The translations under genes and the position numbers were made by a program. From the NCBI GenBank assembly GCA_001683825.1, contig LXTR01000089.1, positions 62,001-126,000 of the forward strand: 64,000 nt of DNA, read 5' to 3'. Positions 18,811-25,936 of this stretch are shown here, one piece after another. The stretch comes from Flavobacteriaceae bacterium CP2B (lineage in GTDB: Bacteria > Bacteroidota > Bacteroidia > Flavobacteriales > Flavobacteriaceae). Under the pieces are notes generated by a model, which worked only from the letters and a program-made list of their open reading frames with translations, had not been told where the DNA came from and did no database searches. The first letter of the stretch is position 1. The number at the start of each line of letters is the position of its first letter.

Positions 18811-20163
18811 ATGGATTTAAAAGAAATACATAGGGTGTACTTTATCGGGATCGGGGGGATAGGAATGTCTGCCCTGGCCCGTTATTTTAAGTTTGTCGGG
18901 AAAGAGGTAGGGGGGTACGACAAAACCAGGACCCCGCTTTGCGCGGAGTTGGAGGGGTTGGGGATGCCTATCCATTACCAGGACGATGTTTCCCTTATCC
19001 CCCCGGGTTTTATGGAGGTGAGTCAGACCCTGGTCGTGTACACGCCGGCCGTGCCCCGGGCGATGAAGGAATTGCGGTATTTTAGTGAAGGCGGGTTCGA
19101 GGTGAAGAAACGATCAGAGGTCCTGGGGTTGATCACCAGGGATACCTTTTGTTTCGCTGTTGCCGGCACACACGGGAAGACGACCACCAGCAGTATCCTG
19201 GCCCACCTGCTCAGGGAGACCGGTACCCCCGTTACCGCCTTTTTAGGGGGTATTTCAGAAGATTTCAATAGTAACTTCCTGTTCGCAGGCTCAGCATATT
19301 CGGTGGTGGAAGCCGATGAATACGACCGTTCCTTCCTTAGGTTATCCCCCGATGTGGCCTGTGTCACATCCATGGATGACGACCACCTGGATATCTATGG
19401 CAATACCGAAACCCTGGTAGCATCGTTTGTGGAATTTACAAAAAGGTTAAAACCCAATGGGAAACTCTTTGTTCGCAATGGCCTGCCCCTGAAGGGGTTT
19501 ACCTACGGGATAGAGGATGATTCTGATTACTGTATCCGTAATCTGAAGATAGAAGGGGGGACCTACATTTTTGACCTGGGAACGCCGCAAACCACGGTAA
19601 GGGGGGTGAAGTTCAACAAGCCTGGCAGGCACAACCTGCTCAATGGCCTTGTGGCATTTGCCATGGCCATACAGGCAGGGCCCCCACTGCAGGGCCTTGT
19701 GGCTGCACTGGAAAGTTTTAAAGGGGTAGACCGCAGGTTTTCATACCGGTTGAAAAAAGAGCACCTGGTCTTTATTGATGACTATGCACACCATCCCGGG
19801 GAGATTGATGCGGTATACCAGGCTGTAAGGGAGATGCATCCGGATAGAAAGACTCTGGCGGTCTTCCAGCCGCACCTGTATTCCCGTACCCGCGATTTCG
19901 GGGACGCTTTCGGCAAAAGCCTGTCGCAGTTTGACCAGGTCATCCTGCTTGACATCTATCCTGCGAGGGAAGAACCTCTGCCGGGAATCGATGCTGCCTG
20001 GCTGTTGGACAAGATAAAAAACCCCCATAAAAAGCTGGTGTCAAAGCCGGCCCTGATCGATGAAATAAGAGCCTGGAACCCGGAGGTCCTGATCGTTATG
20101 GGTGCCGGGGATATTGGATTGGAAGTACCATTAATTAAAAATGCCCTGGAACATGCAAGCTAA
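18811..20163 (+). CDS. murC: UDP-MurNAc:L-alanine ligase
   Basis: First Mur ligase of the series, adding L-alanine to UDP-MurNAc. N-terminal GIGGIGMSALARYF (UDP-binding), ATPase P-loop AGTHGKTTTSS (about 118-128), EADEYDRSF, and DDYAHHPGEI in the C-terminal domain. The HGKTT form of the loop (rather than NGKTT) marks MurC or Mpl; position in the cluster and the 450-residue length favour MurC. It begins immediately after the murG stop. Confidence 0.95.
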   Translation: MDLKEIHRVYFIGIGGIGMSALARYFKFVGKEVGGYDKTRTPLCAELEGLGMPIHYQDDVSLIPPGFMEVSQTLVVYTPAVPRAMKELRYFSEGGFEVKKRSEVLGLITRDTFCFAVAGTHGKTTTSSILAHLLRETGTPVTAFLGGISEDFNSNFLFAGSAYSVVEADEYDRSFLRLSPDVACVTSMDDDHLDIYGNTETLVASFVEFTKRLKPNGKLFVRNGLPLKGFTYGIEDDSDYCIRNLKIEGGTYIFDLGTPQTTVRGVKFNKPGRHNLLNGLVAFAMAIQAGPPLQGLVAALESFKGVDRRFSYRLKKEHLVFIDDYAHHPGEIDAVYQAVREMHPDRKTLAVFQPHLYSRTRDFGDAFGKSLSQFDQVILLDIYPAREEPLPGIDAAWLLDKIKNPHKKLVSKPALIDEIRAWNPEVLIVMGAGDIGLEVPLIKNALEHAS

Positions 20164-20872
20164 TTGGAACCTTCTAAAATTACTCGGATTAATAATCTGC
20201 GTAACAGGTCTTTATGCGTTTTCAAATCGTAGGAGTGCCCAGCGGACGGTTAACGGGATCACCATAGAATTTGTCGGGAAAGACAATTTGTACCTCACGC
20301 AGGGGGCAGTTAATAAATTGTTAATACAAAAATTCGGGCCCCTCACCAATGTGCCTAAAGAAAAAGTAGTTTTGAATACTATAGAGTCGGTCATCGAGAC
20401 CAATGATATGGTGGAAAATGCCCAGGTATATCTTACAATAAACGGTGAGCTTACATCCAAAATTGCCCAACGGCAACCCATCGGTCGAGTAGAAGGAGCA
20501 TCCAAGTATTACCTGGATGCGCAGGGCAAGCGCATGCCTTTATCGAGGTATCATTCGGCCAGAGTTCCCATCATTACCGGCAAAATAACGGGTAAAAGTC
20601 TCGAAGACGCTTACGTTATTTTAAACTATATCAACAAGGACGACTTCCTGAGGAAGAATATCATTGGGATCCATGTGGAGGAAGAGGGGAAGTACCAATT
20701 AAAGTTCCGGGTGGACAATTTTGTGGTAAACCTCGGGGATGTAGGGGACCTGGAAAACAAGTTCAACAATTTCAAGGCCTTTTACGCGAAGGCCACCAAA
20801 GACCAGACGCTGGGGGAATATCAGATCGTCAGCCTGGAATTTAATAATCAAGTAGTGTGCACCAAAATATAA
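20141..20872 (+). CDS. ftsQ: Cell division protein FtsQ
   Basis: A 243-residue bitopic membrane protein: short cytoplasmic tail, one span (about 9-27), then a periplasmic POTRA-like domain (ITIEFVGKDNLYLTQGAVNKLL) and a beta-rich C-terminal domain. Sequence conservation is low across phyla; topology and position between murC and ftsA are the basis for the name. It overlaps murC by 23 bases. A second ATG at 20153 (MQANW) is an equally possible start. Confidence 0.85.
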   Translation: MPWNMQANWNLLKLLGLIICVTGLYAFSNRRSAQRTVNGITIEFVGKDNLYLTQGAVNKLLIQKFGPLTNVPKEKVVLNTIESVIETNDMVENAQVYLTINGELTSKIAQRQPIGRVEGASKYYLDAQGKRMPLSRYHSARVPIITGKITGKSLEDAYVILNYINKDDFLRKNIIGIHVEEEGKYQLKFRVDNFVVNLGDVGDLENKFNNFKAFYAKATKDQTLGEYQIVSLEFNNQVVCTKI

Positions 20873-20877
20873 CACAT

Positions 20878-22203
20878 ATGGAACATTCAAATTATTCTGT
20901 CGGACTGGATATTGGTACCACCAAGATTGTAGCCATCATCGGGAAGGAGAACGAATATGGCAAGATCGAGGTGTTGGGGATAGGAAGGTCCAAGAGCCTT
21001 GGGGTGCACAGGGGCGTGGTTAACAACATTACCCAAACCATCCAATCCATACAACAGGCCGTTGAACAGGCAGAAGCCAATTCGGGCCTGAAGATTGGTT
21101 CTGTAGTGGTGGGCATTGCCGGGCAGCACATCCGCAGCCTGCAGCATAGTGATTACATTACCCGGGCCAACTCGGAAGAAGTGATTAACGAGGACGATCT
21201 GGAGAAGCTATGCAACCAGGTGTACAAATTGGTCATGCTGCCGGGCGAGGAGATCATCCATGTACTTCCCCAGGAATACAAGGTAGACGGGCAGGCAGAG
21301 ATCAAACAGCCCATTGGGATGTACGGGGGCAGGCTCGAAGCCAACTTCCACGTGGTGGTAGGACAGGTGTCTTCCATCAAGAACGTGGGCCGTTGCATCA
21401 AAAGCGCCGGGCTCGATCTGGGCAATATTACCCTGGAACCCCTGGCCTCCTCGGATGCGGTTCTGAGCCAGGAGGAAAAGGAGGCCGGGGTAGCGTTGAT
21501 CGATATCGGGGGGGGCACCACGGACCTCGCTATTTTCAAGGACGGTATCATTAGGCATACGGCGGTTATCCCGTTCGGGGGCAATGTGATCACCGAGGAC
21601 ATCAAAGAAGGCTGCTCTATCATTGAAAAACAGGCGGAGCTTTTGAAGATAAAATTCGGTTCTGCCTGGCCGGGGGAAAACAAGGACAACGAGATTGTTT
21701 CGATTCCCGGATTGCGTGGCAGGGAGCCCAAGGAAATTACCCTTAAGAATCTAAGTAAGATCATCCATGCCCGGGTGGTGGAGATCGTAGAGCAGGTATA
21801 TGTAGAGATCAAGAATTACGGGCACGAGGAACAAAAGAAAAAATTAATCGCCGGGATTGTCCTCACCGGGGGAGGCAGCCAGTTAAAGCACTTAAAACAA
21901 TTGGTGGAGTATATCACCGGCATGGACACGCGCATTGGGTATCCCAATGAGCACCTGGCAGGGGATTCTGACGAGGAGATCGCCAGCCCCCTGTATGCCA
22001 CCGCCGTAGGCTTGCTGATGAACGCGGTAAAGAGCAAGGCCAGGAAAAAAAGCACCGTCCCACAGGGCAGCGGGGAGGAAAAGGAAATGGTGCTGGAAGG
22101 ACACCCGGAGCAAAGTTCCCAGGGCACCATCAAAAGGCCCCGGAAAACCGTATTCGACAAATGGTCGGAAAAACTGAAGGATTTCCTGGACAACGCGGAA
22201 TAA
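20878..22203 (+). CDS. ftsA: Cell division protein FtsA
   Basis: Actin-fold protein that tethers FtsZ to the membrane and recruits late division proteins. Phosphate-binding loop SVGLDIGTTKIVAIIG at the N-terminus, second phosphate loop IDIGGGTTDLAIF near residue 208, and adenosine motif IVLTGGGSQL. The C-terminus (VFDKWSEKLKDFLDN) is an amphipathic helix suited to membrane binding. I start at the ATG of MEHSNYSV; an upstream in-frame GTG at 20857 lies inside ftsQ. The protein has 441 residues. Confidence 0.95.
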   Translation: MEHSNYSVGLDIGTTKIVAIIGKENEYGKIEVLGIGRSKSLGVHRGVVNNITQTIQSIQQAVEQAEANSGLKIGSVVVGIAGQHIRSLQHSDYITRANSEEVINEDDLEKLCNQVYKLVMLPGEEIIHVLPQEYKVDGQAEIKQPIGMYGGRLEANFHVVVGQVSSIKNVGRCIKSAGLDLGNITLEPLASSDAVLSQEEKEAGVALIDIGGGTTDLAIFKDGIIRHTAVIPFGGNVITEDIKEGCSIIEKQAELLKIKFGSAWPGENKDNEIVSIPGLRGREPKEITLKNLSKIIHARVVEIVEQVYVEIKNYGHEEQKKKLIAGIVLTGGGSQLKHLKQLVEYITGMDTRIGYPNEHLAGDSDEEIASPLYATAVGLLMNAVKSKARKKSTVPQGSGEEKEMVLEGHPEQSSQGTIKRPRKTVFDKWSEKLKDFLDNAE

Positions 22204-22250
22204 GGCAGCAGAGATAGAAAATCAGGTAGTAATCAGAAATAATTGTAACC

Positions 22251-24167
22251 ATGAGCACCGAATTTGACAACATTTCCTTTGATCTTCCAAAAAATCAAAG
22301 CAACGTAATTAAAGTGATCGGCGTGGGCGGTGGCGGAAGCAACGCCATCAACCACATGTTCCAGGCAGGCATCAACGGGGTAGATTTTGTGATCTGCAAT
22401 ACCGATGCCCAGGCCCTGCAGAACTCTCCCGTCCCCAATAAGATCCAGCTTGGGGTCTCCCTGACAGAGGGGCTGGGCGCCGGTGCAAACCCCGAAGTAG
22501 GGGAACAGGCGGCTTTGGAGAGTATGGAAGAAATCAAACAAATGCTCGACACCACCACCAAGATGATTTTTATTACTGCCGGGATGGGTGGGGGTACGGG
22601 TACCGGTGCGGCGCCTATCATTGCCAAGCTGGCCAAGGAAATGGATGTGCTCACCGTGGGCATTGTCACCACGCCTTTCCAGTTCGAGGGTAAAAGCCGC
22701 TGCAGCCAGGCCCAGGCCGGTATAGAACGGTTGCGGGCCAATGTAGATTCGCTTATTGTAATCAACAACAACAAACTCCGGGAGGTTTACGGAAACCTGG
22801 GCTTTAAGGCCGGATTCTCCAAGGCAGATGAGGTGCTCGCTACAGCTGCCAGGGGGATTGCGGAGGTTATTACCCACCATTACACGCAGAACATCGACCT
22901 GCGGGATGCCAAGACCGTACTCTCCAACAGCGGGACCGCCATTATGGGATCGGCCCAGGCCAAAGGTTCCGCAAGGGCCCAGGAAGCCATTATGAAGGCC
23001 CTGGATTCCCCGCTGCTCAATGATAACAAGATTACCGGTGCCAAGAATGTATTGTTGCTCATCGTTTCTGGGACCCAGGAGATTACCATAGACGAAATAG
23101 GCGAGATCAACGACCATATTCAGATAGAAGCCGGCCATGGGGCCAATATCATCATGGGGGTAGGCGAGGATGCCGACCTGGGGGAAGCCATTGCCGTGAC
23201 GGTCATTGCCACGGGATTTAACATAGACCAGCAGGACGACATCGTCAATACGGAATCCAAAAAGATCATCCATACCCTGGAGGACGAACAAAAGGCAGAA
23301 CAAAACCTGAGTAAAACCAAGACTGTACACCTGCTGGAAGAGGAAGAAGAGACGTTTAAACCCGCCAAGAAACGGTACCAGTTGATCGAAGAGGAGGAAG
23401 ATCTCATCCCTACCACCCATTATATTCGCAATTTCAATGTCTTTTACGAAGAGGTAATCGCGACGGAAGTACGCGAGGAGGACTTTATCATTATCGATTC
23501 AAAGGACAGCCTCAACGATATCGAGGTGGTTGATCCGGTGGTGGTCTCATCGAGGAAGGAGGACAAGGAGCAGTTTACTTTTAGCTTTGATATGCCCTTA
23601 AAAAGGGAAGAAGAGGAAGAGGACGAAAAAAAGCACGTAATAACGTTCGACCTGGACGATGATGTGAGAGACCTGAAGGTAAAAGACCATATTGAGGTGG
23701 TCCCGGTACTGGAATACAACAAGGATGGTGAAACCCGCTATAGCCTGGACGATTATATGGAGTTGGAGACCAAGCTCACGGGGGCCAAATCCAAGGCCGA
23801 GGAATATGAGCCTAAAATGGTGGAAGATGAATTGGTTTTCGAGAAAAAGACCCTGACGGTAAACAAGTCTGAAACGGGCGGGTCCGGGGAGCGCGATATC
23901 GATCCCATGGAAAGCCCCATTGAGGAGTTGCTCCGGGCCAGGGCCGATGAGCGCAGGAAGAAGTTAAAAGATTTCAACTACAAGTTTCAGAATTCGGTAA
24001 ACAATATCGACGAGATAGAAAAGGAGCCCGCCTACAAACGGCAGGGGGTTAATTTATCGGATAACCCAAAGGGGGGTAAGGTTTCCCGCACCACCCTGGG
24101 CGAAGACAGCAATGATGAGATGCAATTGCGCTCCAATAATTCATTTTTGCATGACAATGTAGATTAG
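22251..24167 (+). CDS. ftsZ: Cell division GTPase FtsZ with long acidic tail
   Basis: Tubulin-like GTPase that forms the Z-ring. GTPase core from IKVIGVGGGGSNA (20-32) through the tubulin signature GGGTGTG (113-119) to about residue 320. The following 300 residues are an unusually long, highly charged linker rich in E and D, ending in a conserved-looking IDPMESPIEELLRARADERR block and a C-terminal helix region. Total length is 638 residues against 383 in E. coli; long tails are common in Bacteroidota. A 47-bp gap separates it from ftsA. Confidence 0.96.
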   Translation: MSTEFDNISFDLPKNQSNVIKVIGVGGGGSNAINHMFQAGINGVDFVICNTDAQALQNSPVPNKIQLGVSLTEGLGAGANPEVGEQAALESMEEIKQMLDTTTKMIFITAGMGGGTGTGAAPIIAKLAKEMDVLTVGIVTTPFQFEGKSRCSQAQAGIERLRANVDSLIVINNNKLREVYGNLGFKAGFSKADEVLATAARGIAEVITHHYTQNIDLRDAKTVLSNSGTAIMGSAQAKGSARAQEAIMKALDSPLLNDNKITGAKNVLLLIVSGTQEITIDEIGEINDHIQIEAGHGANIIMGVGEDADLGEAIAVTVIATGFNIDQQDDIVNTESKKIIHTLEDEQKAEQNLSKTKTVHLLEEEEETFKPAKKRYQLIEEEEDLIPTTHYIRNFNVFYEEVIATEVREEDFIIIDSKDSLNDIEVVDPVVVSSRKEDKEQFTFSFDMPLKREEEEEDEKKHVITFDLDDDVRDLKVKDHIEVVPVLEYNKDGETRYSLDDYMELETKLTGAKSKAEEYEPKMVEDELVFEKKTLTVNKSETGGSGERDIDPMESPIEELLRARADERRKKLKDFNYKFQNSVNNIDEIEKEPAYKRQGVNLSDNPKGGKVSRTTLGEDSNDEMQLRSNNSFLHDNVD

Positions 24168-24198
24168 TGGGGTAAAAGCACCACGTTTCGTCACGGAC

Positions 24199-24235
24199 AA
24201 ACCCGGGCCAGTATGCTGGTTCGGGTTTATTTTTT
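24199..24235 (+). terminator. Terminator closing the dcw cluster
   Basis: Two nested stems, AAACCCG/CGGGTTT and CCAG/CTGG around a TATG loop, followed by a run of T. It lies 31 bp after ftsZ. Confidence 0.8.
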
Positions 24236-24242
24236 ATCTTCG
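24235..24242 (+). promoter_or_regulatory. Possible -7 element for yqeY
   Basis: TATCTTCG resembles TAnnTTTG with one change and lies 22 bp before the yqeY start, directly behind the ftsZ terminator. No clear -33 element is seen. Confidence 0.35.
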
Positions 24243-24264
24243 TGCCGTAAAAAATCCTAGGAAA

Positions 24265-24714
24265 ATGAGCTTACAGCAAAAGGTCATGGAAAAGATGAAA
24301 GCAGCGATGAAAGCCAAGGACACGGTTGCTTTAGAGTCGTTGCGCGCCATCAAATCGGCCATTCTGCTGGCACAATCTGAAAAGGTGGGCACGGTGCTTT
24401 CGGAAGAGGAAGAGGTAAAACTGGTCCAGAAACTGGTAAAGCAGCGAAGAGACAGTGCTGCCATCTATAAGGAACAGGGGCGTGACGACCTTGCAGGCCC
24501 CGAGCTTTCGCAGGCCAAGGTAATAGAGCAATTCTTGCCCGAACAGCTGAGCGAGGAGGAGATAGAAAAGGTGGTGGTGCAGGCGATAGATGCCTCCGGG
24601 GCCTCGGGGATGAAGGATATGGGCAAGGTGATGGGGATTGTAACCCAGGAACTGGCGGGACAGGCTGATGGGAAGACCATCTCAACCATAGTACGCCGCA
24701 AACTGGCAGAATAA
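24265..24714 (+). CDS. GatB/YqeY domain protein
   Basis: A 149-residue all-helical protein of the YqeY family, related to the C-terminal tRNA-binding tail domain of the GatB amidotransferase subunit. The run AMKAKDTVALESLRAIKSAI near the N-terminus, KQRRDSAAIYKEQGRDDLA in the middle and GASGMKDMGKVMGIVTQELAGQADG at the end are typical. Cellular role is not established. It ends two bases before the ATG of the following zinc-finger gene. Confidence 0.88.
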   Translation: MSLQQKVMEKMKAAMKAKDTVALESLRAIKSAILLAQSEKVGTVLSEEEEVKLVQKLVKQRRDSAAIYKEQGRDDLAGPELSQAKVIEQFLPEQLSEEEIEKVVVQAIDASGASGMKDMGKVMGIVTQELAGQADGKTISTIVRRKLAE

Positions 24715-24722
24715 CGATGCTT

Positions 24723-25045
24723 ATGGAAGAGCCTGAACTGCGGGAGCTTCTGGAAACAGCGCTTATTGCGACAGAAAAAAAGTGCGGCAGTACGAGGCAC
24801 TTTGCCAGCCCATAGCCCCCGATGACGCCATTGGGCGGGGATCCCGCATGGACGCGATCAACAACAAGGGGGTTATGGAAGCTGCCCTGCGGAAAGCCAG
24901 GGAACGCCTGGATGGGTTAAGGAAAAACCTGGACAAGCTGGGGAGCAAAGATTTCGGGATTTGCCCGGGCTGCAAAAAGCCAATTGCAATTCAACGAATT
25001 TTATTGGTGCCACAAAGTTCTTTTTGCGTAAATTGCGCACCCTAA
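24723..25045 (+). CDS. TraR/DksA-type zinc-finger protein, read through a -1 frameshift
   Basis: The N-terminal part (MEEPELRELLETALIATEK) is in one frame and the remaining 87 residues are in the -1 frame. Together they give a normal protein of about 107 residues: an N-terminal coiled coil, a GRGSRMDAINNKGV segment, and a C4 zinc finger CPGC-x17-CVNC. The frames join exactly at A_AAA_AAG (24776-24782), with AAA and AAG as zero-frame codons. Without slippage, translation stops at 24813-24815. Either programmed slippage, a one-base loss in an A8 run (sequencing or real mutation) explains it. In-frame ATGs occur at 24717 and 24723. Homologues act on RNA polymerase, but this subgroup's role is unknown. 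Confidence 0.7.
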
Positions 25046-25067
25046 ATAAGGGCTACTTATTTTAAAT

Positions 25068-25141
25068 GGCCGCGTAGTTCAACTGGATAGAATATCAGAT
25101 TTCGGCTCTGAGGGTTGGGGGTTCGAATCCTCCCGCGGTCA
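25068..25141 (+). tRNA. tRNA-Arg (anticodon UCG)
   Basis: A complete 74-nt cloverleaf can be drawn: acceptor GGCCGCG/CGCGGTC (one G-U), D-stem GTTC/GAAT, anticodon stem TCAGA/TCTGA with loop TTTCGGC (anticodon TCG at 25102-25104), five-base variable loop, T-stem GGGGG/CCTCC with loop TTCGAAT, discriminator A. CCA is not encoded. It decodes CGA (and probably other CGN) arginine codons. Confidence 0.95.
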
Positions 25142-25152
25142 CTACAAGCGCA

Positions 25153-25184
25153 AAGGCCTGCAACGCAAGTTGCAGGCCTTTTTG
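25153..25184 (+). terminator. Terminator after tRNA-Arg
   Basis: Perfect 12-bp stem AAGGCCTGCAAC/GTTGCAGGCCTT with loop GCAA and a following T-run. Confidence 0.85.
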
Positions 25185-25221
25185 TTTCCTGAACCCGCCA
25201 AAAGCTTGCTTTTGAAAGGTG

Positions 25222-25259
25222 AAAGGAAACCCTGTAGCACGTGCTACAGGGTTTCCTTT
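25222..25259. repeat. Perfect 38-bp palindrome
   Basis: AAAGGAAACCCTGTAGCAC is followed directly by its exact reverse complement with no spacer. It may be a second bidirectional terminator or a site for a dimeric DNA-binding protein. Confidence 0.8.
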
Positions 25260-25265
25260 GCATTT

Positions 25266-25305
25266 GCACAGGGGGGCGTTGTGAGGATCATGAGCGCAGC
25301 GAATA
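25266..25305 (+). repeat. Direct repeat, left copy, flanking the TonB module
   Basis: GCACAGGGGGGCGTTG followed by TGAGGATCATGAGCGCAGC and GAATA. The same sequence, with one G fewer, recurs at 28149-28187. Weaker similarity continues about 30 bp further in both copies. No gene is visible between here and 25540. Confidence 0.8.
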
Positions 25306-25539
25306 CTCCGATAGGGGTTGCGGGGCGATTGTTGTTTTGGTGGAGGAAAGTTTGGATTGCCTGCAGCGGCTTATCAATTTTGGCTTTTTGTTTGAAGCAA
25401 ATAGCATACACTGATTGTCGCATATATCTATTGGAGACCCATGGTATTTTCCGGGGACTCCCAGCCACAAATAGATCATTTTGACCAGTGGTTTTGCGGC
25501 TTGCTGGCTTTTTAATCGGCAATCCTCTATTTTTGCAAA

Positions 25540-25872
25540 ATGAAGGCTTTAGCTTTTTTACTTTCCTTGCTGATCCTATTGTTGTCAGGGGTACCCTGTT
25601 GCGGCTCGGATGCACAATGCGGGGATGCCATATCCGGGGTATCCCGGACCGATGCGGACCCTCACAACGAGGAACCTCTTTCCAAGGGTCCCTGCTCTCC
25701 TTTTTACACCTGTGGGACTTGTGTGGGATTTATCGAGGCCATCGGACTACAATGCCCTGCTCAGGTAGAAAAAGTCTGCAGGATAGCGATTAATACCCTT
25801 CACGGCAAAAGTGTTTCCGAAATCATTACCCATCGTTTGCTAAGACCACCGATTCCGGGATTTAGAACCTAA
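25540..25872 (+). CDS. Small exported Cys-rich protein (DUF6660-like)
   Basis: A 110-residue protein with a signal peptide (MKALAFLLSLLILLLSG) and six or more cysteines after it, including a CSPFYTCGTC cluster. The CSPF-x-TC pattern and the position just before a TonB-dependent receptor recall the DUF6660 family of small periplasmic proteins near metal-linked TonB receptors. A metal-handling role is therefore a reasonable guess but is not shown. The gap to the receptor gene is 64 bp with the same orientation. A TATTTTTG -7-like element ends only five bases before the ATG, which would give an almost leaderless message. Confidence 0.65.
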   Translation: MKALAFLLSLLILLLSGVPCCGSDAQCGDAISGVSRTDADPHNEEPLSKGPCSPFYTCGTCVGFIEAIGLQCPAQVEKVCRIAINTLHGKSVSEIITHRLLRPPIPGFRT

Positions 25873-25936
25873 TTATAGGCAGGTGAGATACTCCTGCCTT
25901 CACTGTCTTCTTTTTCAAATTCTAAATCCAATCTAA

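Noticed and set aside
22233-23420. Long open frame antisense to ftsZ
   Set aside because: Shadow of ftsZ in the opposite frame with no recognisable motif.
25873-25936. Riboswitch or metal-responsive leader before the TonB receptor
   Set aside because: Only a short GGCAGG/CCTGCC hairpin is present; no known riboswitch core can be recognised.
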